Below are positions 36,219 to 44,678 of a DNA stretch of 64,000 nt, in pieces. Source of the DNA: Minicystis rosea (GTDB taxonomy: Bacteria > Myxococcota_A > Polyangia > Polyangiales > Polyangiaceae); the NCBI GenBank assembly GCA_001931535.1, contig CP016211.1:11082377-11146376 (forward strand), given 5' to 3'. The translations under genes and the position numbers were made by a program. Within the stretch, counting starts at the first letter, position 1. Each line of letters begins with the position of its first letter. The notes below the pieces were generated by a model that made no database searches, had not been told where the DNA came from, and was given only the letters and a program-made list of their open reading frames with translations.

Positions 36219-39200
36219 ATGATTGGCCTGCTCGTCGGCTGGTCGCTTCGCAACCGGCTCCTCGTCTTCCTCGCCGCGGCTGCGCTCGTGGCCATCGGCG
36301 TCCGCGGCTACCTCGGCATCCCCGTCGACGCGGTGCCCGACGTCACCAGCGTGCAAGTCCAAGTGCTCACCAGCGCGCCGGGCCTCTCGCCGCTCGAGGT
36401 CGAGTCGCTCGTCACCCGGCCCATCGAGCTCTCGCTCGCCGGCCTGCCGGGCGCGGAGACCGTGCGCTCCATCTCCCGCACCGCCGTCTCCGCGGTCACC
36501 GTCGTCTTCGATGAAGGCACCGATCTCGCGGCCGCCCGCGCGCTCGTCGCGCAACGTCTCCCGGCCGCGCGCGAAGCCATCCCCGCGTCCGCGGGCCGCC
36601 CGCAGATGGGCCCCATGTCGACGGGCCTCGGCGAGGTCTATCACTTCACGCTGCGCTGGCCCGGCCACGGCGGGCGTGAGCTGCGCACGCTGCTCGATTG
36701 GGAGATCGCCTACGAGCTGCGCGCCGTGCCGGGCGTCGTCGAAGTGAATGGTTGGGGTGGGCAGGAGCGCGAGATCGAAGTGCGCCTTCGTCTCGCGGAC
36801 ATGCGCGCGCTCGGCGTGGGCCAGCTCGAAGTCGAGCAAGCGCTCCTCGGCGGCGGCCAGAACGCCGGCGGCGGCGCGCTCGAGCGCGGCGAAGAGCAAG
36901 TGTTGGTGCGGCTCGATGGGCAGTACCGCACCGTCGCGGACATCGAAGGTCAGGTCGTGAGCGCGCGTCCCGGCGGCGTGCCCGTCCTCGTGCGCGACGT
37001 GGCCACCGTGCGCGACGGCGCCGCGCCTCGCTTCTCGGTCGCCACCGCCGACGGCGAAGGCGAGACCCAATACGCGATGGTGCAGATGATCGCGGGCGGC
37101 AACGCGCACGAGGTCGTCGCCCGCGTGAAGGATCGGTTCGCCGCCATCCAACGACGCTTGCCCGCGGGCGTCGTCGTCGAGCCCTTCTACGATCGCGCCG
37201 CCTTCGTCGAGCGCGTGCTCCACACCGTCTGGAAATCGCTGGCCGAAGGCGGCGCCGTCGTGGTCGTGGTGCTGCTCCTCTTCCTCGGCGACGTGGGCGC
37301 GGGGCTCGTCGTCGCCACGGTGATCCCGCTCTCGATGCTCGGCGTCTTCGCGCTCATGCGCGCCGCCGGCCTCTCCGGCAACTTGATGAGCCTCGGCGCC
37401 ATCGACTTCGGCCTCGTCGTCGACGGCGCCGTCGTCATCGTCGAGGGCGCGCTCGCCACCATGGCCGCCGCGCGCCTCTCCGCGAAGGACGCGCTCGGCG
37501 CCGACGCCGAAGCCTTCGGCAAGCCCATCGCGTTCGGCGTGCTCATCATCGGCGTCGTCTACGTGCCCGTGCTCATGCTCGAAGGCGTGGAAGGCAAGAT
37601 GTTCCGCCCCATGGCCTTCACGGTCCTCGGCGCGCTCGGCACCGCGCTCGTGCTCACCTTCACCTGGGTGCCGGCGCTCTCTGCGACCGTCCTGCGCCGC
37701 GCGCACACCGGCGACCCTTGGATCGTGCGCCACATCCGCCGCGCTTATCGCCCGCTCCTCACGCGCATCATGGATCGCCGCCGCCTCGCCGTGAGCTTCG
37801 CCATCATGCTCGTGGGGGCCGGCGCGATCGCCGGATCGCGCCTCGGCGCCGACTTCGTCCCTCGCCTCGAAGAGGGTGACCTCGTCGTGCAAATCACCCG
37901 TCCTCCCAGCGTCTCGCTGGCCGAGGCCGTGCGCGGCACCAGCGCCATCGAGCAAGCGCTGCGCGCCTTCCCCGAGGTCGTCCGCGTCGTCTCGCGCACC
38001 GGCAGCCCCGACGTCGCCACCGACATCATGGGCGTCGAGCAGAGCGACATCTTCGTCATCCTCCGCCCGCGCTCGGAGTGGAAGACCGCCACCGATCGCC
38101 AAGACCTCGTCAACGCCTTCGAAAAATCGCTCTCCCGCGCGCTCCCCGGCACGGCGCTCTCGTTCACGCAGCCCATCGAAATGCGCGTGCAGGAGCTGCT
38201 CGGCGGATCGCGCAGCGACGTCGGCATCAAGGTCTTCGGCGACGACGTCGACACGTTGCGCCGCCTCGCCGCGGAGGTCGCGCAGGCCGCCTCGGCCACC
38301 ACCGGTGCCGCCGACGTGCGCGTCGAGCCGAGCGAAGGTCTCCCGCTCGCGACCGTGCGCCCCGACGCCGCCGCGGTGGGCCGCCTCGGTCTCCGCACGG
38401 AGGACGTGCGCGCCGCCGTCGAAGCCCTACGCGCCGGCCGCCCCGTCGGCGTGCTCGCCGAAGGCGAGCGTCGTTTCCCCATCGCCGTTCGCTTCGACGT
38501 CCCGCCCGCCTCCGACACCGACGCGCTCCGGCGCGCGCCCCTCGTCTTCCCCGGCGGCCGCGCCGTCGAGCTCGGCGAGCTCGCCCGCATTCGTCAGGAC
38601 GACGCCCCCGCGCAGCTCAGCCGCGAGCAAGGCCGCCGCCGCATCCTCGTCGAGGCCAACGTCCGCGGCCGCGATCTCGCCTCCTTCGTGCGCGATCTCC
38701 AAACCCGCCTCGACGCCATTTCGATGCCGACCGGCTACCACGTCGTCGTCACCGGCCAATACGAAAACCTCGTCCGCGCCGGCGCGCGGCTCGCCATCAT
38801 CGTCCCCGCCACGCTGCTCGGCATCTTCGTCCTGCTCTATCTCGCCTTCGGCGAAATCCGCCCTGCGCTCCTCATCCTCCTCAACGTGCCCGTGGCCGCC
38901 AGCGGCGGCCTCATCGCCCTCGCCGCGCGCGGACTACCATTTTCGATCTCGGCCGGCGTCGGCCTCATCGCCCTCTTCGGCGTCGCCACCATGAACGGCG
39001 TCGTCCTCCTCTCCGCCATCCGCAAAATCGAGCAAACCGGCGTCCTTTCCCATACCGCCGTGGAGCGCGGCGCCCACGATCGCCTCCGCCCCGTGCTCAC
39101 CACGGCCGTCGTCGCCTCCCTCGGCTTCCTCCCCATGGCCATGGCCACCGGCACCGGCGCCGAAGTCCAAAGACCCCTCGCCACCGTCGTCATCGGCGGC

Positions 39201-39266
39201 CTCGTCACCGCCACCGTGCTCACCTTGCTCCTGCTCCCCGCGCTCTACGCCCGTCGCGCACGCTGA
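36219..39266 (+). CDS. czcA: Heavy-metal efflux RND transporter (CzcA/CusA family)
   Basis: A 1,015-residue proton-driven inner-membrane pump. The N-terminal transmembrane helix starts WSLRNRLLVFLAAAALVAIG, followed by the porter-domain signature IPVDAVPDVTSVQVQV and GRPQMGPMSTGLGEVYHF typical of HME-RND proteins. TM4 carries DFGLVVDGAVVIVEG, whose aspartates are those of the heavy-metal subfamily and part of the proton relay. The repeat-2 helices near residues 870-1010 include NVPVAASGGL and a final hydrophobic stretch. GGAAGGAGG precedes the ATG. With the two upstream genes it makes a complete CBA efflux system; the metal cannot be decided from sequence. Confidence 0.95.
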   Translation: MIGLLVGWSLRNRLLVFLAAAALVAIGVRGYLGIPVDAVPDVTSVQVQVLTSAPGLSPLEVESLVTRPIELSLAGLPGAETVRSISRTAVSAVTVVFDEGTDLAAARALVAQRLPAAREAIPASAGRPQMGPMSTGLGEVYHFTLRWPGHGGRELRTLLDWEIAYELRAVPGVVEVNGWGGQEREIEVRLRLADMRALGVGQLEVEQALLGGGQNAGGGALERGEEQVLVRLDGQYRTVADIEGQVVSARPGGVPVLVRDVATVRDGAAPRFSVATADGEGETQYAMVQMIAGGNAHEVVARVKDRFAAIQRRLPAGVVVEPFYDRAAFVERVLHTVWKSLAEGGAVVVVVLLLFLGDVGAGLVVATVIPLSMLGVFALMRAAGLSGNLMSLGAIDFGLVVDGAVVIVEGALATMAAARLSAKDALGADAEAFGKPIAFGVLIIGVVYVPVLMLEGVEGKMFRPMAFTVLGALGTALVLTFTWVPALSATVLRRAHTGDPWIVRHIRRAYRPLLTRIMDRRRLAVSFAIMLVGAGAIAGSRLGADFVPRLEEGDLVVQITRPPSVSLAEAVRGTSAIEQALRAFPEVVRVVSRTGSPDVATDIMGVEQSDIFVILRPRSEWKTATDRQDLVNAFEKSLSRALPGTALSFTQPIEMRVQELLGGSRSDVGIKVFGDDVDTLRRLAAEVAQAASATTGAADVRVEPSEGLPLATVRPDAAAVGRLGLRTEDVRAAVEALRAGRPVGVLAEGERRFPIAVRFDVPPASDTDALRRAPLVFPGGRAVELGELARIRQDDAPAQLSREQGRRRILVEANVRGRDLASFVRDLQTRLDAISMPTGYHVVVTGQYENLVRAGARLAIIVPATLLGIFVLLYLAFGEIRPALLILLNVPVAASGGLIALAARGLPFSISAGVGLIALFGVATMNGVVLLSAIRKIEQTGVLSHTAVERGAHDRLRPVLTTAVVASLGFLPMAMATGTGAEVQRPLATVVIGGLVTATVLTLLLLPALYARRAR

Positions 39267-39325
39267 CGCCGCGAAGATGTGGAAGCGCTCGCCGAAATGG
39301 CGTCGAATGATGGGAAGGAGAGTCG

Positions 39326-39619
39326 ATGGCGCTGTTTACGTTCGTTCTCGACTATCGCGGCGGAACGTATGTGTCGCAGGTGCAAGCCGGCGATCCCAAG
39401 GCGGCGCTCCGTGAATGGATTGACGTCGTGGAGCTGGATGCGATCCACGGGCTGACGAGCAAGAGTCGAGATGTGTTTCGCGCAGCGTTCGCGGACGAGA
39501 GGATCGTTCCCTTGGACGGCGTCACGAACGTGTGGTGTGTAGGGGACCTCGTTCGCGGGAAGGGCGCGCTCGTCAACATCATCGAGACGAGGCCGACGAC
39601 GAGGACCGAAAAGAGGTGA
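39326..39619 (+). CDS. Small hypothetical protein, 97 residues
   Basis: The ATG is preceded by GGAAGGAG at good spacing, and the reading frame has a compact, folded-looking composition (FTFVLDYRGGTYVSQVQAG at the N-terminus, tryptophans near residues 31 and 72). There is no signal peptide and no membrane segment. I do not recognise the family. Its size and character resemble immunity-type or small stress proteins, but no toxin gene is adjacent. It follows czcA by 60 bp on the same strand, yet third-position GC is lower than in the efflux genes, so it may be a later arrival. Confidence 0.7.
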   Translation: MALFTFVLDYRGGTYVSQVQAGDPKAALREWIDVVELDAIHGLTSKSRDVFRAAFADERIVPLDGVTNVWCVGDLVRGKGALVNIIETRPTTRTEKR

Positions 39620-39669
39620 TCACTCCCTCAACGCGCCAAAGGGCCCCAATGGCATGAGGCAGACCCGAG

Positions 39670-39702
39670 CCGCCGTCCTCGAAACGCTCGACGACGGCGG
39701 CT
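39670..39702. terminator. Candidate hairpin terminator between convergent genes
   Basis: Nine-bp arms GCCGCCGTC (39670-39678) and GACGGCGGC (39694-39702) with a 15-base loop lie between the small hypothetical gene and the convergent metalloprotease gene. There is no T tract, so support is position and pairing only. Confidence 0.4.
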
Positions 39703-39748
39703 GGGCCAATGGCGACATCACCGTTCCAACAGCTTCAATGTCGTTGCC

Positions 39749-40738
39749 TCACTGCCGATACGTCGTCCAGGCCGTGCTCATGCGGTCCGCCTGACCGGCC
39801 GTGAACTCGAACATGCAGGAGTCGTCGGTGTAATCCATGAAGTTGTAGATGGGATCGACTCCCGCGCCCGAGCACGTATTGCGACCCACCGGGCAGCCGT
39901 AAGCGGCCGACTTCTCCGACGGCGTATCGGAGACGTAATCGCCCGTCTTGGAGCAGCCGCCCTGGAACGTGTGATAGAGGCCGAGCCAGTGGCCGATCTC
40001 GTGCGTCCCCGTATCACCCTCGTTGTAGGGCACGGCCGATCCGCCCGGGAGCGATGAATACAGGACGACCACACCATCGCTCGAGGGAGCCTTGCTGTAG
40101 TCGCTCGGGAACGTGGCCCAACCGAGCAGACCACCACCGATGTTCGCCGAATAGAGGTTCAGGACGTTGGCCCCGCCCACGCGCAGCGCCGCCTTGGCCT
40201 GCTTCTCCGCGGTGCTCCCGGGCGTCATCGTGTACCAGGTCGCGTTGGTGGTCCGATCGACGGAGCCGAGCACGAACTTGAACGGCGTCGCCGCGCCGCC
40301 CGTGCCGCCCGAATAGGCCTGGTTGAGCACGTTGATCTGCGCGTTGATCATCTGATCGGTGACATCACCGTTGGCGATGCCGGTGCCTTTGCGGATGACG
40401 TGGAACGCGACCGTGATCGTGACCGACCCCGACGGCAGGGCCCACGCGCCCGAAGGCTTGTACGTGTCGAGGTGCTTCTGGACGGCCATCATCTCGACCT
40501 CGTCCATGTCCCGCGCGCCGCAGCGCGCATGCACGTACGGCGTGGCGCGGACCTGCGCCGGCGTCTGCGCCGGTGTGGTGGCGATCGGGCTCGCCACACC
40601 GCTCGCGAGCGGCGCCCCATTCTCGTCCGTGAGCTCCTCGTCACCGCCCGGCATCTCGGTGCTGCAACCCGGCATGCCGACAGCGAGGACACCCGTGAAC
40701 AACACCACTGCACTAGCGAAGCTGTGCTTACGCATCAT
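39749..40738 (-). CDS. M43 (pappalysin-type) zinc metalloprotease lipoprotein
   Basis: A secreted metallopeptidase of about 329 residues. The metzincin zinc motif HEIGHWLGLYH is complete (about residue 245), with the Met-turn in NFMDYTDDSC and paired cysteines (GCSKTGDYVSDTP ... GCPVGRNTC) typical of family M43. The N-terminal signal ends in a lipobox, VGMPGC, so it is probably lipid-anchored. A Thr/Pro/Ala linker and a propeptide-like segment precede the catalytic domain. The ATG at 40738 (another ATG directly follows) is chosen because GGAGGGAGGA lies immediately upstream; an in-frame TTG at 40750 is less likely. It probably acts on extracellular proteins, fitting a predatory or scavenging lifestyle. 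Confidence 0.92.
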   Translation of the reverse strand: MMRKHSFASAVVLFTGVLAVGMPGCSTEMPGGDEELTDENGAPLASGVASPIATTPAQTPAQVRATPYVHARCGARDMDEVEMMAVQKHLDTYKPSGAWALPSGSVTITVAFHVIRKGTGIANGDVTDQMINAQINVLNQAYSGGTGGAATPFKFVLGSVDRTTNATWYTMTPGSTAEKQAKAALRVGGANVLNLYSANIGGGLLGWATFPSDYSKAPSSDGVVVLYSSLPGGSAVPYNEGDTGTHEIGHWLGLYHTFQGGCSKTGDYVSDTPSEKSAAYGCPVGRNTCSGAGVDPIYNFMDYTDDSCMFEFTAGQADRMSTAWTTYRQ

Positions 40739-40844
40739 TCCTCCCTCCAACCCAGATCGATGAGGGAGCGCTTATAAGCGCTGGGCTCGCTCGACAGCAA
40801 GAAGGTTTGAAACCGAGAGTGCCTATTTCGTTGAGAGATGGATA

Positions 40845-41021
40845 ATGCCATCAGGTTGTACGGAGTTGGTCTGTCCGCTGACCATTCGTGTGGGTGCGGG
40901 TGGGCCGGTGGCGTATGACACCGTCCGCGTCGAGCCCACCAGGCCCGGCATCGTAGTGTCGCTCACGCCGCCGGCGGTGAACGTGGAATGCTCAGCGTGC
41001 GGATTGCGTGGGGTGGCGTGA
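40845..41021 (+). CDS. Possible 58-residue small ORF with paired cysteines
   Basis: An open frame in the gap between two minus-strand genes. It reads MPSGCTELVCPLTIRVG at the start and ends ECSACGLRGVA, giving CxxxxC and CxxC-type pairs that might bind zinc or form disulfides. Third-position GC is about 74%, lower than neighbours but above random expectation. There is no convincing Shine-Dalgarno, and the frame stays open upstream, so this could be a gene remnant. The rest of 40739-41053 shows nothing I can support. Confidence 0.2.
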   Translation: MPSGCTELVCPLTIRVGAGGPVAYDTVRVEPTRPGIVVSLTPPAVNVECSACGLRGVA

Positions 41022-41053
41022 ACGTCTCTGCTCGAGGGACGGGCCCTCTGCCC

Positions 41054-42001
41054 TCATCGCTTGCCGGCGCGCCGGCTGCGCCCGGGCGCGTTCTCCCAAA
41101 CCACCTTCTTCGCGAGGAACGCGCGAATCAAAGGCACGATCTCGTCGGCCTTGTCCTCCAGCGCGAAGTGCCCAGTGTCGATGAGGTGGAGCTCCGCATC
41201 GGGGAGATCGCGCTTGTATGGATAGGCACCTTCGGGCGGGAAGATGGCGTCGTTCTTCCCCCAGGTGATGAGCGTGGGTGGTTGATGTTTGCGGAAATAA
41301 GCCTGCACGAGCGGATACACGAGCAGGTTGGTCCGATAGTCGTAGAAGAGGTCGAGCTGGATGTCGGCGTTGCCCGGGCGATCGAGCAAAGCCTGGTCGT
41401 GGACCCAATTGTCGGGCGAGATTCGGCTCACGTCGGCGACGCCGTCGATGTACTGATGCTTCGTCGTCTCCGGGGACACGAGGCTGTCGAGCGCCCGGCG
41501 GTGCACCTCCGAGCCGTCGGCCCAATACGCCTTGATCGGGTCCCAGAACTTCTGCAGCCCCTCCGCATAAGCATTGCCATTCTGGACGATCAGGCCGGCA
41601 ACCCGATCCGGGTGCGCGAGCGCCAGGCGCCAGCCCACCGGAGCACCATAATCGAAGGCGTACATCACGTAGCGTGTGACGCGGAGATGATCGAGGAGAC
41701 CGCCGACGAGCTTGGCGAAGTGGTCGAACGTATAAGCGAAGTCCTTCCGATCGGGCATGTCGCTCTGACCGAAGCCGGGATAGTCCGGCGCGATCACGTG
41801 ATACCGATCGGCGAGGGCCGGAATGAGGTTCCGGAACATGTGGGACGAGGTTGGAAAGCCGTGGAGCAACAGCACGACCGGCGCATCCTTCGCGCCCGCC
41901 TCGCGATAGAAGATGTTGATGCCGTCGATGTTCGCCGTCCGATAATGGGTGATCGGCACAATCACCCCGGGCTCACCGCCCTTCGACTTCGACCTACCCA
42001 T
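41054..42001 (-). CDS. Alpha/beta hydrolase, epoxide hydrolase / haloalkane dehalogenase-like
   Basis: A 315-residue cytoplasmic alpha/beta hydrolase. The oxyanion motif HGFPTSSHMF (about residue 50), APDYPGFGQSDMPD, nucleophile elbow YAFDYGAPVG with an aspartate nucleophile, the acid in WGKNDAIFPPEG, and catalytic histidine in DTGHFALEDKADEI are all visible. An aspartate rather than serine nucleophile places it with epoxide hydrolases and haloalkane dehalogenases; I cannot choose between them without cap-domain comparison. The ATG at 42001 has AAAGGAG about 10 bases upstream. A longer frame upstream only reads through the tandem repeat array and is not coding. Confidence 0.88.
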   Translation of the reverse strand: MGRSKSKGGEPGVIVPITHYRTANIDGINIFYREAGAKDAPVVLLLHGFPTSSHMFRNLIPALADRYHVIAPDYPGFGQSDMPDRKDFAYTFDHFAKLVGGLLDHLRVTRYVMYAFDYGAPVGWRLALAHPDRVAGLIVQNGNAYAEGLQKFWDPIKAYWADGSEVHRRALDSLVSPETTKHQYIDGVADVSRISPDNWVHDQALLDRPGNADIQLDLFYDYRTNLLVYPLVQAYFRKHQPPTLITWGKNDAIFPPEGAYPYKRDLPDAELHLIDTGHFALEDKADEIVPLIRAFLAKKVVWENAPGRSRRAGKR

Positions 42002-42136
42002 GGCACGAGCTCCTTTCGCTCGAACGGCTGGGCGGCGCACCGTCCGGCCTCGTCCACGGAGGTCGCACGAGGCATGCCCGTGAGCTTTCTGCACGCCGAG
42101 CCTCCGGCACTGTTTCCACAGGCTCCAAGCGACATC

Positions 42137-42412
42137 CCCGCACACCGCCGGGGGGCGTTGCACACCCGGAAATCCACCCGCACACCGCTCGGCGGCGCTG
42201 CACACCCGGAAATCCACCCGCACACCGCTCGGCGGCGCTGCACACCCGGAAATCCACCCGCACACCGCTCGGCGGCGTTGCACACCCGGAAATCCACCCG
42301 CACACCGCTCGGCGGCGCTGCACACCCGGAAATCCACCCGCACACCGCTCGGCGGCGTTGCACACCCGGAAATTCACCCGCACAGCGTTCAGGGGGCGTT
42401 GCACACCCGCCT
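42137..42412. repeat. 40-bp tandem repeat array, about 6.5 copies
   Basis: Head-to-tail copies of exactly 40 bp begin at 42161, 42201, 42241, 42281, 42321 and 42361, with a half copy before and a partial one after. Inner copies differ only at one base (GCGCTG versus GCGTTG), while the last is degenerate. Each unit starts CACACCCGGAAATCCACCCG and contains a short CCGC-TCG-GCGG hairpin. Because 40 is not a multiple of 3, the array cycles frames, and all minus-strand frames happen to be open, so apparent ORFs here are artefacts. It sits about 140 bp upstream of the hydrolase gene. Confidence 0.95.
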
Positions 42413-42419
42413 CGAGAGC

Positions 42420-42500
42420 CCCCGCGGAGGCATCGCGGCGCCCCGCGGAGGCATCGCTGGGCCCCGCGGAGGCATCGCCGGGCCCCGCGGAGCCATCCTC
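42420..42500. repeat. 21-bp tandem repeat, about four copies
   Basis: Copies start at 42420, 42441, 42462 and 42483, each beginning CCCCGCGGAGGCATCG with a variable last five bases. The unit contains CCGCGG and is adjacent to, but unrelated in sequence to, the 40-bp array. The remainder of the 42002-42682 gap holds no gene I can support. Confidence 0.85.
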
Positions 42501-42682
42501 ATCTCCCACAGTGGCATCGCCCATCGCCACGGTGGTTCGACCCGCCGGCGACATCACGAGCGCCGAGCCGGTCGCGCACGTATCGTTCGACCATCGCGCT
42601 TTCACTGTCGTGAGCGCACACGGCACGTGGTCGTCACCATGGTCATGGCTCCGCGAGCTCTCGGCGCGGGCAGGAGGAGCTG

Positions 42683-43084
42683 ATGAGGATTGACGTTCGA
42701 AAGGGCCGGATCACCTTCGATGGCGATGCGGTCCGCTACGATGAACGCTACCTGGCCGCGGCGGATTTCGCAGAGGTGTTCAGGGAATGGGCCCGCCGGC
42801 TCAGCGTCGAGCCGTCTGTTGAGCATCCCAGCCATCTGCCGTTCAACATCGACGACGAATACGTGGAAGCTTTCGAAGTGGAGCCAGTGGGCGGAGACCA
42901 GGTTGGGCTGCGAGTCGTCAAGCTGGACAACATCGGGTACGTGCACGGCGTCGACTCCTTGATGGAGTCACTCACACGGGAGCTGCCGATGGTTGAGCGC
43001 CTCCCGCAGCGCTTTCTCGTCAGCCGTCGAGATCAGTTGCTCGGTGCTTTGGAGGCTTGGTTGACGCGTGATCGAACCTCATGA
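42683..43084 (+). CDS. Small hypothetical protein, 133 residues
   Basis: The ATG follows a strong CAGGAGGAG site. The product is acidic, soluble and without signal peptide or membrane segment (starts MRIDVRKGRITFDGDAVRY; contains HLPFNIDDEYVEAFEVEP and RFLVSRRDQLLGALEAWL). I do not recognise the family. It stands alone, convergent with the kinase gene and just after a repeat-rich gap, which suggests an accessory gene. The pattern resembles immunity or anti-toxin-type proteins of mobile regions, but nothing nearby confirms this. Confidence 0.7.
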   Translation: MRIDVRKGRITFDGDAVRYDERYLAAADFAEVFREWARRLSVEPSVEHPSHLPFNIDDEYVEAFEVEPVGGDQVGLRVVKLDNIGYVHGVDSLMESLTRELPMVERLPQRFLVSRRDQLLGALEAWLTRDRTS

Positions 43085-43133
43085 CGTGTTCGGCTCAGAA
43101 GAATCATCCCTCCGCGCCATCCATCACGCCTTC

Positions 43134-44678
43134 TCACCGCCCCCTGCGAAACACCCGCTCCACCTTCTTCCCGAGCGCATCCGCCGTCACCGGATACCTG
43201 GCCACGTCCGCCGCGCCGGCCCCCACGAGCTCGTTCATTCGCTCGGTATCCAGCTTGGCCGCACAGACCACCACGCGGCATCCGGGAGCGCTTTTCTTCA
43301 TCTCCAAGAGCAGCGCTCGGGCTTCATCCAATTTGTGGCCGGCGTCGATGACCAAGACCGTGAGACCTTGGCTCGCGGCCTCGGCCGCTGTGCGCACGGC
43401 CATGATTTCGAGCTTGTGGGAGGCGAGGCCGGCCTCGCATTCGCCGTCGATGCCGCCCGGCTCCACGGCGAGGCGCAGCAAGCCCATGATTCTTTGGCGA
43501 GCGCGGGCGGTTTGCGGGGCTGCCTCCGGCTCGTCCCATTTGGGGGCGCGGGCGGCGCGGTCGCCGAGGGGCTCGTCGCCTTTGCGGGTCGGCAAACGGG
43601 CTTCCGTTGCTTCCTCCGACATGGCCTCTAGCAGCCGGCGTTTGACCTCTGCGGCCGTCGCGGGGCGCTTTTCGGGAGCCTTGGCCAGGAGATCCAAACG
43701 GAGGCGCTCGAGGAGCGGTGGCACCGGCTCGGCGTTGGGCGGCCGCGTCAAGGCGGGAGGCGGTGTGAACATCTGCTTGGCCAGCACTTCGATGGCGGAG
43801 GCGCCGGAGAAGGGCGGGCGGAGCTGCAAGAGCACGGTGAGGACGCAGCCGATCGAATAGATGTCGGCGCTCGGGCCGACGGCCAGGGAGCGGCATTGCT
43901 CCGGGCTCATGTATTCGGGGGTGCCGGCGATGACGTCTTTCGAGGTCAGCGTGGGGCCTTGATCGCGAGTGTCGTCCACGTGGGCGAGGCCGAAGTCGAC
44001 GACTTTGACGACGCGCTTCCCACCGACCTCGGTGAGGAAGATGTTGTCGGGCTTGAGATCGCGATGAACGATGCCGTAACCGTGGGCCACCTCGAAGGCG
44101 TCGAGGAGCTGGCTCATGATGTCGGCGATGTCGGCGAGCGAAGGATATTGGGGCTGGCGACCGAGCCAATGGGAGAGGGAGGCCCCTTGGAGGAACTCCA
44201 TCACCATGTAGAGAATGCCGTTGTCCTCGCCGAAATCGAGGACGCGCACGGCATTGGGGTGATTGAGCACGGAGGCCGCGTGCGCCTCGCGCCGGAAGCG
44301 ACGCACGTAATCGTTGGAGGCGGCGATCTCCGGGTGCATCGTCTTCACGGCGACGGGCACGCCGAGGCTCAAGTGCTCTCCCTTGAACACTTTGCCCATG
44401 CCGCCTTGGCCGAGCAATTTGACGAGCTCGTATTTGCCGGCGAGCACTTGGCCGATGTGGACGTCGGCGGCGAGCGCGGCCGCGGTGGCCTCGGCCGAAT
44501 GGAGGGTCGTGCCGGCGTTGCGATCGGCGGCCGCCATGGCCGCGACCTCTTCGGGGCGGCGCACGGTGGCGCGGGCTTCACTGGGCTTCGTCGGCTCGCC
44601 TTGGCGCGGCGGCGTGAGATCGCTGAGCAGCGTGATGTCGAAGGCCCCGTCCTCGGGCGGATCGGCCTCGTCGGTCAC
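43134..44678 (-). CDS. Serine/threonine protein kinase with C-terminal receiver-like domain
   Basis: A 514-residue cytoplasmic Hanks-type kinase. The kinase domain (about residues 80-350) has GQGGMGKVFKG, catalytic lysine VAVKTMH, HRDLKPDN, DFG in VKVVDFGLAHVDD, and GTPEYMSPEQ, so it should be active. No transmembrane helix is seen. The C-terminal 110 residues look like a degenerate receiver fold: a strand ending VLVIDAG, then VVVCAAKLD and GAADVARYPV, where a receiver would have the conserved lysine; the key lysine and threonine are missing. The GTG at 44678 overlaps the stop of the upstream LysM/FecR-like gene, so an envelope protein and kinase are coupled. Co-regulation with PP2C and FHA proteins nearby is plausible. 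Confidence 0.9.
   Translation of the reverse strand: MTDEADPPEDGAFDITLLSDLTPPRQGEPTKPSEARATVRRPEEVAAMAAADRNAGTTLHSAEATAAALAADVHIGQVLAGKYELVKLLGQGGMGKVFKGEHLSLGVPVAVKTMHPEIAASNDYVRRFRREAHAASVLNHPNAVRVLDFGEDNGILYMVMEFLQGASLSHWLGRQPQYPSLADIADIMSQLLDAFEVAHGYGIVHRDLKPDNIFLTEVGGKRVVKVVDFGLAHVDDTRDQGPTLTSKDVIAGTPEYMSPEQCRSLAVGPSADIYSIGCVLTVLLQLRPPFSGASAIEVLAKQMFTPPPALTRPPNAEPVPPLLERLRLDLLAKAPEKRPATAAEVKRRLLEAMSEEATEARLPTRKGDEPLGDRAARAPKWDEPEAAPQTARARQRIMGLLRLAVEPGGIDGECEAGLASHKLEIMAVRTAAEAASQGLTVLVIDAGHKLDEARALLLEMKKSAPGCRVVVCAAKLDTERMNELVGAGAADVARYPVTADALGKKVERVFRRGR

Noticed and set aside
36075..38102. A 675-residue minus-strand frame across the RND gene
   Set aside because: Histidine/aspartate/arginine-rich shadow of czcA; czcA has complete HME-RND motifs on the other strand.
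42137..42412. Possible CRISPR array
   Set aside because: The 40-bp units abut directly with no unique spacers, and no cas gene is present. It is a simple tandem repeat.
41994..42626. Repeat-encoded proteins on the minus strand across the tandem arrays
   Set aside because: The 40-bp unit cycles through all three frames, so open frames arise automatically. The hydrolase has a proper ATG and ribosome site at 42001.
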